A stretch of DNA of 64,000 nt. Origin: Verrucomicrobiota bacterium (GTDB lineage Bacteria; Verrucomicrobiota; Kiritimatiellia; UBA8416; JABMPJ01). Below the pieces are notes generated by a model, which was given only the letters and a program-made list of their open reading frames with translations, did not search any database and was not told where the DNA came from. The DNA is taken from NCBI GenBank assembly GCA_018648805.1, contig JABGQM010000006.1:1-64000 (forward strand). The letters are read 5' to 3'. A program made the position numbers and the translations under genes. This document shows positions 1 through 6,435 of this stretch, piece after piece (positions within the stretch are counted from its first letter, which is position 1; every line of letters starts with the position of its first letter).

Positions 1-476
1 GACAGGCCTCCGTCGAGGATCGCAAAGCGCTGAAGGGACTGCGATGGTTGCTGTATCGGCATTCGTCAACTCGCTCCAAGAAGGACACCGAGACGCTGAG
101 GGCACTCGACAAAGCCAATCGTCGCATCTACAGAGCGTGGCAATTGAAGGATGAGTTCGAGCAGTTCTGGGAATACAAAGCGCCTTGGGCGGCCGAGCGC
201 TTCATCAGGCGATGGATGACATCTGCCCTTCGAAGCCGACTCGAGCCTATGCGTAAGTTCGTCAACACGCTGCGACAACACTACGACGGGGTGCTCGCCT
301 TCGTGGGATGCCGCCTCACCAATGCCATTGCCGAAGGGCTCAACCGTATCGTCAAGATCGTCAAGAATCGGGCCAGCGGATTCCGCAATCTCGACGCCTT
401 CACCGACATGATTCTTCTCACCGTTGGAGACTTGGACATTCCTGCACAGATCCCGAACCGCTTTCGTACACTGTAG
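1..476 (+). CDS. ISL3-family transposase, C-terminal part (cut by window start)
   Basis: The frame is open from base 3 and ends at a TAG at 474-476, so this is the last ~157 residues of a longer protein. The stretch with ERFIRRWM, then NAIAEGLNRIVK and NRASGFRN near the end, is the conserved C-terminal part of the DDE domain of ISL3-family transposases (the E of GLN/EG is the usual catalytic glutamate region). These enzymes cut and paste their own insertion sequence. The right end of the element must lie within the ~40 bases between this stop and the end of the neighbouring secreted-protein gene at 518, but I could not identify a terminal inverted repeat without the left end. Family call is from recognised motifs, not from a search. 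Confidence 0.85.
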   Translation, partial: QASVEDRKALKGLRWLLYRHSSTRSKKDTETLRALDKANRRIYRAWQLKDEFEQFWEYKAPWAAERFIRRWMTSALRSRLEPMRKFVNTLRQHYDGVLAFVGCRLTNAIAEGLNRIVKIVKNRASGFRNLDAFTDMILLTVGDLDIPAQIPNRFRTL

Positions 477-517
477 TTCATCCATAAAGGCACGTATTGT
501 TCGATGTTATGCGCAAA

Positions 518-946
518 TCACTCGTTGGGAAATCCGGATATAGCCTCTTTAAAGCCGGTTGCCAAGTACTGTAACGAACCACCTGCCAGTTGGATCCAAT
601 TAGATCCACCATTGTTCGAATATTCGAAGTAGTACTTTTCGCCGTATCCACCAGTAGGGGAGTTGACATAGAAGCGCCAGGTAACGTTGGTATACCCTGA
701 TGAGATTAAAGCGAGAGGGTCTGTAAGGGTAGCAGTCCCGCCTGTGCCGGTTGATAGCGCCAACGCATGAGGCGTACTATTGTAGGAGTAGGTCGTCCCC
801 GAATAGATTGAGGCACTATTGGCCAGGGTCCAGTCTTGCGACGTACCGTCGTCAAAATCATTGTCAACCAGAACATCCTGGGCGACAGCGCTTTGAAGGG
901 TCACTAAAGACAAAGCGCATGTGATCAAAATAAAACCTGTTTTCAT
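518..946 (-). CDS. Secreted jelly-roll/carbohydrate-binding-like protein, probably 3'-truncated
   Basis: A 142-residue protein with a clear signal peptide (MKTGF start, hydrophobic stretch to about residue 20, cleavage after AVAQ). The rest is a beta-rich Ser/Thr/Gly/Tyr sequence of the type found at the N-terminus of PVC secreted proteins with concanavalin-like or carbohydrate-binding folds (W..YVNSP, EYSNNGGSNW). Such proteins are normally several hundred residues long and often carry a C-terminal anchor. Here the frame stops about 40 bases from the ISL3 transposase end, so the IS insertion has probably removed the 3' part. Family assignment is only by general character, and function is unknown. 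Confidence 0.6.
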   Translation of the reverse strand: MKTGFILITCALSLVTLQSAVAQDVLVDNDFDDGTSQDWTLANSASIYSGTTYSYNSTPHALALSTGTGGTATLTDPLALISSGYTNVTWRFYVNSPTGGYGEKYYFEYSNNGGSNWIQLAGGSLQYLATGFKEAISGFPNE

Positions 947-1251
947 GATATCAACTCCCCTTCGTTACTCATTTACAACACTTATTAGTCCACTACTGGT
1001 ACGTAACCCAAAATCTCAGCCATACCGATACCGAGCTAAATGCCACTCTTCTCTAAGCTAGTCATACATTACCACGACCCAACACCGCCATGCATACCGC
1101 AATATTGCGACCCTAGTTCCGAAGTATTGCGACACACAGCTGCGCAGCGCATCCAGAAAGGCAAAGACCAGCAAACTGCGCTTATCCGCACGCAACAGAC
1201 AAGGCTTTGACGCTTGTCCGTTTGCGGGCTGCTGCGCTATCGTTAACGGGT
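947..1251. other. Intergenic region with a small palindrome and direct repeat
   Basis: No convincing gene. It serves as the upstream region of the leftward secreted-protein gene and the rightward nucleotidyltransferase gene. A perfect 10-base palindrome (GCAATATTGC, 1099-1108) overlaps the first of two TATTGCGAC direct repeats (1103-1111 and 1135-1143), which could be an operator but is not otherwise supported. Confidence 0.4.
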
Positions 1252-1779
1252 ATGAAGTCGACGGAAGAACTGGTGGCGGAAGGCTTGGCAGAGCGAGGCG
1301 TGCCCGTCCTGTTGATCGGGGGCATGGCGTTGCCGGCGTTTGATGTAGTACGCCAGACGGTCGACATGGATTGTCTGTTGGTCGATACGCAGGAGGGGGC
1401 CCTCAACGCGGTGCTGACGGAAGCCGGGTACGAGGAACTGCAACGCGTGGAAGGCTTCGCGCAGTACGTGAGTTCCTCCGTCTACCTCACCGATGTCGAC
1501 GTAATGCTGGTGGACGAGGGCACGTTTGAGAAGATCGTCGCGCGCAGTCAACCGCTTGACCTCGGCCGCACGATCATGCGCGTGCCGTGCGCGGCCCACA
1601 TGATCATGCTGAAGCTTCATGCCACAAAAAACAACCCGAAGCGCGCCACCAGGGACGTGGGAGATATCGTCGAGATCCTGCGCAACCGTCCGGAGCAGGT
1701 CTCAGACGATGAACTGCGGGCCATGTGCGAACGCTACGGCCCCGACGGTGTCTACAACCGCATCACGGAGGCCTTGTGA
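1252..1779 (+). CDS. Nucleotidyltransferase-fold protein (AbiEii/DUF6036-like), TA-like
   Basis: A 175-residue protein with the nucleotidyltransferase signature: a GG-x-A loop (IGGMALPAF, about residues 22-30), then RQTVDMDCLL with the paired Asp residues of the hDxDh metal site, and a third acidic position in DVDVMLVDE. This fold is used by AbiEii/MenT toxins and related housekeeping enzymes to transfer NMP groups to proteins or RNA. The ATG at 1252 is preferred over an upstream TTG, because the fold starts shortly after it. The stop overlaps the ATG of a 59-codon gene (ATGA at 1779), a spacing typical of toxin-antitoxin or nucleotidyltransferase/partner pairs. The TA role is inferred from fold, size and setting among other TA modules. 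Confidence 0.72.
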   Translation: MKSTEELVAEGLAERGVPVLLIGGMALPAFDVVRQTVDMDCLLVDTQEGALNAVLTEAGYEELQRVEGFAQYVSSSVYLTDVDVMLVDEGTFEKIVARSQPLDLGRTIMRVPCAAHMIMLKLHATKNNPKRATRDVGDIVEILRNRPEQVSDDELRAMCERYGPDGVYNRITEAL

Positions 1780-1958
1780 TGGATGACTTGAAGCTGCCTG
1801 CACTCCCTCTCACGCAACACAAACACAAGACACCGCCCCCCGATGTCATTTGTGAATGGAGGTCTGAGAATGTTCGTCTCCTCAAGGAATCAGGCCAGAT
1901 GAAGCGAATCCGTGCGCAAGCCTCCCGCCAGCCCTCGGCGGTACGGTTCACACTCTAA
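1779..1958 (+). CDS. Small protein coupled to nucleotidyltransferase
   Basis: A 59-residue frame beginning at an ATG that overlaps the preceding stop by one base, so translation is probably coupled. It is polar and positively charged, with a short helix-like centre (ENVRLLKESGQMKRIRAQ). I do not recognise a family. Its last codons run into the remnant of an EamA transporter on the other strand, so its 3' end may be chimeric. Position suggests a partner of the nucleotidyltransferase, but there is no motif to prove it. Confidence 0.5.
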   Translation: MDDLKLPALPLTQHKHKTPPPDVICEWRSENVRLLKESGQMKRIRAQASRQPSAVRFTL

Positions 1959-2207
1959 TCCGACGCTGTGTGCGTCGTTGCAGCCCGCGCCTCCCGCTTC
2001 AGTAGCGGCACGAGCTGCACAATCAGGACCCCGCCAAAGATCAGGGCGCAGCCGAACAGGGCGCGCAGGCTTAGGGTTTGGCCCAGCACGAGGTAGCCGG
2101 TGATGGCGGCGAAGACAGCTTCGAGGCTCATGATGATGGCGGCCGGCGCGGGCGGGCAGCGTTGCTGGCAGATCACCTGCAGCGTGAAGGCCCAGGGGGA
2201 CAGTCCT
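1955..2207 (-). pseudogene. EamA/DMT-family transporter, 3' remnant (copy 1)
   Basis: Reading leftward, the frame encodes the end of a ten-helix drug/metabolite transporter: PPAPAAIIMSLEAVFAAI, GYLVLGQTLSLRALFG and a final helix LIFGGVLIVQLVPLLKRE. These are the diagnostic last two membrane segments of the second EamA domain. The normal ~220 upstream residues are missing, and homology fades near 2200, just before the promoter region of the VapBC-like module. A second, shorter remnant of the same gene end lies at 6260-6390. Both copies share flanking sequence beyond the stop (CGGTTCAC.CTCTAA at 1943 and 6256), so they derive from one ancestral locus or from a duplicated segment. Confidence 0.75.
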
Positions 2208-2244
2208 GTTTTGTGCCCGTACATCATGGTTTCGCTGATTTCGG

Positions 2245-2271
2245 TTGACCAAGCAGGTAGATGTTTATACT
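2245..2271 (+). promoter_or_regulatory. Candidate promoter of the VapBC-like module
   Basis: TTGACC at 2245-2250 and TATACT at 2266-2271 with a short 15-base spacer. The predicted transcription start would fall within a few bases of the antitoxin ATG at 2280, giving a leaderless or nearly leaderless message; no Shine-Dalgarno sequence is seen there. The spacer is shorter than ideal, so this is tentative. Confidence 0.35.
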
Positions 2272-2279
2272 CTTGCCAC

Positions 2280-2495
2280 ATGAGTCATACATTAACAATT
2301 CGTATTCAGGACGATCTGGCACGCTGGTTGGCCGACACGGCAAAGGCCATGCGAGTCCCGCAAGGTAAACTCGTCCGCGACCAGCTTGAACTTGCACGCG
2401 AGCAGGATAAGCAAGGCCGCGGATTCATGCGGTTGGCCGGCTCTGTTCGTGGGGACAAAGATCTTTCGTCCCGAAAAGGATTCTCGCGATCGTGA
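2280..2495 (+). CDS. Antitoxin of VapBC-like module (ribbon-helix-helix type)
   Basis: A 71-residue protein opening with MSHTLTIRIQDDLARWL, the beta strand followed by helix pattern of ribbon-helix-helix antitoxins (alternating T-I-R, then D-L-A-R-W-L and a second helix KLVRDQLELARE). The N-terminal part should bind the operator, and the C-terminal tail with RGDKDLSSRKGFSRS should wrap the toxin. It overlaps the PIN-domain toxin gene by four bases (GTGA), the usual arrangement for coupled VapBC expression. The ATG at 2280 is chosen because upstream codons in this frame belong to the EamA remnant. Confidence 0.8.
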   Translation: MSHTLTIRIQDDLARWLADTAKAMRVPQGKLVRDQLELAREQDKQGRGFMRLAGSVRGDKDLSSRKGFSRS

Positions 2496-2893
2496 AGGGC
2501 ATCGCCGACACAGGTTTCCTGGTTGCGTTTGCCAACGCTCGAGATCATCACCACGATTGGGCCGTTGCTGTCGCCGAACGCATCACCGAACCGCTGTTGA
2601 CCTGCGAAGCCGTTCTGGCCGAGACCGCCTTTCACTTGAACAGCGCCGCCATCACGCTCGACATGATCAACGAGAAGCTGGTGAGCCTCTCTTTCAACTG
2701 CCAGGATCATCTGCCCCACCTTGTCGCATTGGCCAAGCAGTTTCAGGACCGCGCGCCGGATCTCGCAGACCTATGCCTGATCCGTATGAGTGAGCTGTAT
2801 CCCAAGCATAGTGTCATCACGGTAGACCGGAGCGATTTCAGCATCTACCGCCGCAACAAGCGGCAAGTCATTCCAATCATATCCCCCACATGA
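2492..2893 (+). CDS. PIN-domain ribonuclease toxin, VapC-like
   Basis: A 133-residue PIN-domain protein with a GTG start inside the end of the antitoxin gene. The acidic site expected for Mg-dependent RNA cleavage is visible: D6 in IADTGFLVAF, E44 in the AVLAETAFHL segment, the ADLCLIRMSE aspartate near residue 91, and a late D in VITVDRSDF. Length and residue spacing fit VapC toxins, which cleave tRNA or rRNA when released from the antitoxin. It lies immediately left of the truncated AraC duplicate. Confidence 0.85.
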   Translation: MKGIADTGFLVAFANARDHHHDWAVAVAERITEPLLTCEAVLAETAFHLNSAAITLDMINEKLVSLSFNCQDHLPHLVALAKQFQDRAPDLADLCLIRMSELYPKHSVITVDRSDFSIYRRNKRQVIPIISPT

Positions 2894-2943
2894 TCACGCG
2901 GAACATTGGCTCTACGGCCTGCAGGCGTTGAACTCCGTCCGTG

Positions 2944-3105
2944 TCAGTCCGTGTTCTTGCTGCCCTGCCCCAGCCGATACTGGCGCGGGGTCACACCGAA
3001 GGCCTGCTTGAAGCTGGCGTGCAGGTAGTCATTGGACCGGAACCCGATCATGGGGGCGATGTCGGAGATGGTGATCTCCGTGCTGCGCAGTAGTTCGCAG
3101 CAGCG
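2944..3105 (-). pseudogene. AraC/XylR regulator, duplicated 3' end
   Basis: Bases 2968-3105 match 4074-4211, the 3' end of the intact AraC/XylR gene, with only three mismatches that I can count. The translated part ends in the HTH signature FGVTPRQYRLG and then a different tail to a TGA at 2944-2946. Homology stops abruptly at 3105, directly before the end of the DUF5615 gene. The fragment has no start and only part of one helix-turn-helix, so it is not a functional gene. Together with the intact copy it brackets the DUF433/DUF5615 module. Confidence 0.85.
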
Positions 3106-3116
3106 CCAAGGAGGCC

Positions 3117-3479
3117 CTACTGCAAGGGGCGACGTATACGCAGTTTGGTGTCCGTTGCCACGACGACGCAGGCAGCCCAGTCATCCACGTCTTCTGTCCG
3201 AAACAGGTCCTCGAGTCGGGCTCTGAGGGCCCGGATTCCAGGGTCGCGCAATCTGACCAGCAAAATGCCGTGATGGGAGCCGGGAGCAAAGCGCCGTATG
3301 TCAGAGAAGTCGAGATCCTGCGTTATCAGGAACCGGCCCGACTCAGTCGCGTAGCGCCAGACAACATCATCATCTTTGCCTGCGATGCCTTCGGAGATCA
3401 CGGTATCAACATCATGGCCATGGTGGGCAATGACGTCCTTGAGCGAAGACGGGATATTCTCGTCCAGCTTGATCTTCAT
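3117..3479 (-). CDS. DUF5615 PIN-like toxin
   Basis: A 120-residue protein with the DUF5615 pattern: MKIKLDENIP at the N-terminus, a helix with HGHDVDTV, then FLITQDLDFSDIRR and a GILLVRLRDPG strand. DUF5615 proteins have a PIN-like fold (related to Mut7-C) with conserved Asp residues at D6 and in QDLDFSD, and are paired with DUF433 antitoxins. The gene follows the DUF433 gene with a four-base overlap. RNase activity is known or predicted for the family; here it is inferred. Confidence 0.85.
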   Translation of the reverse strand: MKIKLDENIPSSLKDVIAHHGHDVDTVISEGIAGKDDDVVWRYATESGRFLITQDLDFSDIRRFAPGSHHGILLVRLRDPGIRALRARLEDLFRTEDVDDWAACVVVATDTKLRIRRPLQ

Positions 3480-3715
3480 GCAAAGGCCGGTAGTGCCGAA
3501 ACGGGAATATCCTCTTCAGCCGTCCTCGCCGCAAAGGCGATGACGGCACGAATCGCGGCCTCTGTAAGTGTTGGGAATTCCTCCAGAATATCGGCGATGG
3601 TACAGCCTTCGGCCAAGCTGGCCAGAACGGTGCGAAGCGGAACACGTGTACCCGTGATCACGGGTACCCCCCCGCACAGTGATGGATCCCGCACAATGTA
3701 GTCTGCGTATTTCAT
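3476..3715 (-). CDS. DUF433 antitoxin
   Basis: A 79-residue protein with the whole DUF433 signature: IVRDPSLCGGVPVITGTRVPLRTVLASLAEG, then a helical region IADILEEFPTLTEAAIRAVIAFA. DUF433 proteins are winged-helix-like antitoxins (VapB45 type) encoded upstream of DUF5615 toxins. The pair here is in the expected order with a four-base overlap, transcribed leftward. Its upstream region holds the repeat arrays described at 3776-4018. Confidence 0.88.
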   Translation of the reverse strand: MKYADYIVRDPSLCGGVPVITGTRVPLRTVLASLAEGCTIADILEEFPTLTEAAIRAVIAFAARTAEEDIPVSALPAFA

Positions 3716-3775
3716 AGGTTCATTCTGGGCGGCGGGCCACTTTCAGTCAAGGTGATTTGCGGCGTGTGTCATGAT

Positions 3776-3834
3776 GCGTTTGAAAATTCCGAAAACGTGC
3801 GTTGAAAGTTCCGCGGTGTGCGTTGAAAGTTCCG
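3776..3834. repeat. Three tandem ~21-bp repeats
   Basis: Three copies of GCGTTGAAAGTTCCG occur at 3776-3791 (one extra T and two changes), 3799-3813 and 3820-3834. Their ends are 22 and 21 bases apart, about two DNA turns. This could be the multi-repeat end of an IS21-like or TniA-like transposon, or a binding array upstream of the DUF433 module. No transposase is nearby to decide. Confidence 0.6.
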
Positions 3835-3854
3835 GGCAGGCCAGCTGATCTAGA

Positions 3855-4018
3855 TCGTTTCAGTACACGACAAAGTTCACGCGATAGTTAGTTTCGCTAT
3901 AGTTCACGACAAAGAGCACGATTCAGTTTGTGTAGTCGCATGTCCTCTACACCGTGAACTTTGTCGCAAACTGGTTCGACCTTAACTGATTCGAGAACTT
4001 TGTCGTGAACTGGTTCGA
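3855..4018. repeat. Inverted element with paired ACGACAAAG repeats
   Basis: ACGACAAAG occurs at 3867-3875 and 3906-3914, and in the opposite orientation at 3998-4006 and (one change) 3959-3967. The spacing is 39 bases in both arms. Shorter AGTT(C/A) units inside each arm follow the same 12-12-15-12 spacing from outside inward. The flanking context (TCGnnnCAG before each ACGACAAAG) is shared, so each arm is made of ~25-base units. The structure is what is expected of a miniature transposon whose ends carry two transposase sites each. No open frame lies inside and no target duplication was found. Confidence 0.65.
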
Positions 4019-4064
4019 CGGCCCCAGGTACAGGCCGCACATATCCTGCAGGCCTTTCCCAACC

Positions 4065-5249
4065 CTATCTCTTCCCCAGCCGGTACTGCCGCGGGGTCAC
4101 ACCGAAGGCCTGCTTGAAGCTGGCGTGCAGGTAGTCGTTGGACCGGAACCCGATCATGGGGGCGATGTCGGAGATGGTGATCTCCGTGCTGCGCAGTAGT
4201 TCGCAGCAGCGTTCGAGCCGCTTGCGGCGCAGCTCGGCATTGACGCCGCGTTTGATGTGCTGGCGGAAGGCGCGCTCGAGCTGGCGTCGGGCAACACCAG
4301 CCTGCAGGGCGACGTCCTCGACGGATACATTCTGGTCAAGATGGTCCCACATGAAACGCATCGCCCGCGCGACAGTGGGATCTTCCACGGCCAGCACATC
4401 GGTGCTGCGGCGCGCGACTACACCGCGCGGCGGGATCATCACCGGCGACGCCGGCGCTGGTTCACCTCGCATCAGCCGATCAAGCAGCCGCGCCGCCTGC
4501 CGCCCCCACTCATCCAGGGACGGATCGATCGACGAAAGCGCCACCGGAGCCATCTCGCAGTTCAACAGCGAGTTGCCCAGCCCGAGCACGGCGACATCCT
4601 CGGGGACGGTCAGCCCTGCCCGGCGAATCATCGTGCAGAGGGTTGCGGCCTCGCTGTCATTGAACGCCAAGATCCCAACCGGCTTCGGAAGTTTGATGAG
4701 CCACTCGCCCACCTGGCGCGCGCGGATGTCGTACTTTTCGGTCCCTTTCTCGGGCCCGGTGCGCAGACGTAAGAGATGACACCCACACTCCAACTCCTCG
4801 GCACGCTCACGGTATGCGTCATACATGGATTTCAGAAGGGCCCACGGTTTGCGCCCGACATAGGCGACATGGCGAAACCGGCGCTCGGCGAAATGGTCTG
4901 CAGCCAAGCGACCGGTCGCAATGAAATCCGGCAACACAGCGGGGAGCAGGTCGTCCTTGGGATGCGGCAGTTTGCCAAGTCGTACGGCGGGGCACCCCAA
5001 CGTGCGCAGCCTCCGGGCCAGTGGCTCGGTCGGCAACGACTGAATCAGTGCACCGCTCGGTTTGCGATCATCAGGCAGCGAACCATTGGTAAACCGTAGA
5101 TTCAACAGATCCCAACCAAACGCACGCGCCTGCTCCGCAATCGCATGTCCGGTAGCGTCATCCAACGCCCGTCCCTCCCGCGTCGACAACACGACCAGTG
5201 GCCGGTCACGCCTCTTGATTGCAGGTCTATCCACATTGCGATGGTCCAC
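4065..5249 (-). CDS. AraC/XylR-type transcriptional regulator with periplasmic-binding-like sensor
   Basis: A 394-residue regulator. Residues ~18-285 form a LacI/XylR-type sugar-binding fold (PLVVLSTREG, ATGRLAADHFAERRFRHVAYVG, GILAFNDSEAATLCTMIRRAGLTVPEDVAVLGLGN). The C-terminal ~100 residues form a double helix-turn-helix AraC domain (NVSVEDVALQAGVARRQLERAF, then ITISDIAPMIGFRSNDYLHASFKQAFGVTPRQYR). This architecture senses a sugar and activates catabolic genes. The GTG start at 5249 is supported by an AGGAGG a few bases upstream. It is the closest regulator to the leftward glycoside-hydrolase cluster, although TA genes lie between, so control of that cluster is plausible but unproven. Its 3' end is duplicated at 2968-3105. 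Confidence 0.9.
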   Translation of the reverse strand: MDHRNVDRPAIKRRDRPLVVLSTREGRALDDATGHAIAEQARAFGWDLLNLRFTNGSLPDDRKPSGALIQSLPTEPLARRLRTLGCPAVRLGKLPHPKDDLLPAVLPDFIATGRLAADHFAERRFRHVAYVGRKPWALLKSMYDAYRERAEELECGCHLLRLRTGPEKGTEKYDIRARQVGEWLIKLPKPVGILAFNDSEAATLCTMIRRAGLTVPEDVAVLGLGNSLLNCEMAPVALSSIDPSLDEWGRQAARLLDRLMRGEPAPASPVMIPPRGVVARRSTDVLAVEDPTVARAMRFMWDHLDQNVSVEDVALQAGVARRQLERAFRQHIKRGVNAELRRKRLERCCELLRSTEITISDIAPMIGFRSNDYLHASFKQAFGVTPRQYRLGKR

Positions 5250-5630
5250 TATGCCTCCTCAGCAGAAACGGTAGATCTGATCTATCAGCTTCGCGGTACA
5301 AAAACAAGAGAGGAAAGGGGTGGATGTGCTGGCACAACGGCCTCACCCATCCCGAAAATTTCACCACGAGTGGGGGAATGTCGGGAAATACCCAAGCGCC
5401 AAATGCCCAAGCACCCAAGGAAGTCCGAAACCAGAATGACGAAGGGGCAGACCAGAGCTCATGTTTCTCCTCCACTAGCGTCCCGTAGGGGGAAGGGAAC
5501 TGACCACGGAGTTCGCGGAGGCATGGAGGCGAACGAAACGGGATCCCGCTTCGCCCAAGCTACGTAAGACAGGGAGGTCGCGAGAATCGGGTGCGGGGTT
5601 CTGCTTGATTGCCGACAACCGAAGAAGAGT
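5250..5630. other. Gene-free region of degenerate repeats
   Basis: No credible gene; frames here are composed of repeat-like DNA. It contains short-unit repeats: ACCACGGAG / TTCGCGGAG / GCATGGAGG units near 5501-5530, and a CTTCGCCCAAGCTACGTA motif at about 5550 that resembles CTTCGCTAAAGCTACGGA at about 32180. These look like decayed intergenic repeats of the kinds seen elsewhere in the window. Confidence 0.45.
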
Positions 5631-5631
5631 G

Positions 5632-5660
5632 TTGCATAATGCAGCAGTCTGTTGTAGTTT
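5632..5660 (+). promoter_or_regulatory. Candidate promoter/operator of the ParD-like module
   Basis: TTGCAT (5632-5637) and TAGTTT (5655-5660) are separated by 17 bases. The -35 box overlaps a perfect palindrome TGCATAATGCA (5633-5643), a likely operator for antitoxin autoregulation. The antitoxin ATG follows 31 bases later with a GGAGGTGG ribosome site at 5680-5687. Confidence 0.45.
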
Positions 5661-5691
5661 TGTATCGTCACTAAGAAATGGAGGTGGTGCA

Positions 5692-5910
5692 ATGACAACC
5701 GCAGTTCGAGTTTCTGAGAGCCTTGTGCGCGAGGCACGTCTTATCAGTGCCGTTGACAACCGTTCTGTAACGGGCCAGATCGAGCACTGGGCGAGAGTGG
5801 GGAAGTGTGCGGAAGATAACCCTGAGCTGACCTACCGTATGATCAAGGACATCCTTGTGGGAGTTGAGGAGCTGGATCAGGGCGAATCTTCAGAATACCA
5901 GTTTGGGTGA
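5692..5910 (+). CDS. ParD-like antitoxin
   Basis: A 72-residue protein that fits the ParD-like antitoxin family (PF11903 type): AVRVSESLVREARLISAVDNRSVTGQIEHWARVGKCAEDNPELTYRMIKDIL. The N-terminal half is a ribbon-helix-helix DNA-binding unit, and the SVTGQIEHWARVGK segment is the family hallmark. The ATG at 5692 is fixed by the preceding GGAGGTGG. A RelE/ParE toxin gene follows after six bases. Confidence 0.85.
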   Translation: MTTAVRVSESLVREARLISAVDNRSVTGQIEHWARVGKCAEDNPELTYRMIKDILVGVEELDQGESSEYQFG

Positions 5911-5916
5911 TAGGCC

Positions 5917-6204
5917 ATGCGAATCATCCAATCCCGCACCTTTGAGCAGAGAGTCCGTCGCTTCAGAAAACAAGAGAAGACGATTCTGGACCGGCAGATC
6001 CGAAGCATTGCCGAGGATGCATCCGTCGGGCATGAGAAACGAGGTGAGCTGCGTGGCGTATTTGTCCACAAGTTCAAGATCCACGCCACCCGGTATCTCT
6101 TGTCTTACCGCATGGCGGGGCCAGACACACTGGAGTTGATCATGATTGGGCCGCACGAGAACTACTACCGAGACTTAGCGACTTACCTGAAGACAAGACA
6201 TTAG
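5917..6204 (+). CDS. RelE/ParE-family toxin
   Basis: A 95-residue basic protein with the RelE/ParE fold: a helical N-terminal half (FEQRVRRFRKQEKTILDRQIRSIAED), then strands GELRGVFVHKF, ATRYLLSYRM and DTLELIMIGPHENYYRDLATYLK. The ending GPHENYYRDL is typical of ParE/RelE toxins with a late His/Tyr pair. It is co-transcribed with the ParD-like antitoxin. Whether it cleaves mRNA on ribosomes or poisons gyrase cannot be told from sequence alone. Confidence 0.85.
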   Translation: MRIIQSRTFEQRVRRFRKQEKTILDRQIRSIAEDASVGHEKRGELRGVFVHKFKIHATRYLLSYRMAGPDTLELIMIGPHENYYRDLATYLKTRH

Positions 6205-6259
6205 GCCGAAGCGAACAAGCCCGTATCGGTCTTGCCGCCAGCCGGACGCTACCTTCGGT

Positions 6260-6390
6260 TCACGCTCTAAGCTTGGCGCCCCGCTTCAGCAGTGGCACCA
6301 GCTGCACGATCAGCACGCCGCCAAAGATGAGGCCGCAGCCGATCAGCGCGCGGAGGGTTAGGGTTTGGCCCAGCACGAGGTAGCCGGTTA
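6260..6390 (-). pseudogene. EamA/DMT transporter, 3' remnant (copy 2)
   Basis: Leftward translation gives GYLVLGQTLTLRALIG, LIFGGVLIVQLVPLLKRG and then a stop, matching the last helix and a half of an EamA transporter and closely similar to the remnant at 1955-2207. Only about 40 codons remain, and similarity ends at 6388 in the same codon region. The sequence just beyond the stop (CGGTTCACGCTCTAA) is also shared with copy 1. Confidence 0.78.
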
Positions 6391-6435
6391 TACTCGTACT
6401 TGAGAGGGCTATTCTTGTCCGACATTCGGCCGCCC

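Noticed and set aside
2100-2279. N-terminal extension of the VapBC-like antitoxin frame
   Set aside because: The upstream codons lie in the EamA remnant and in the promoter; the ribbon-helix-helix protein starts at 2280.
5227-5475. 82-aa leftward ORF with a hydrophobic, Trp-rich sequence
   Set aside because: It is composed of degenerate intergenic repeat DNA upstream of the AraC regulator, has no ribosome site, and its sequence is of the kind produced by chance translation of such repeats.
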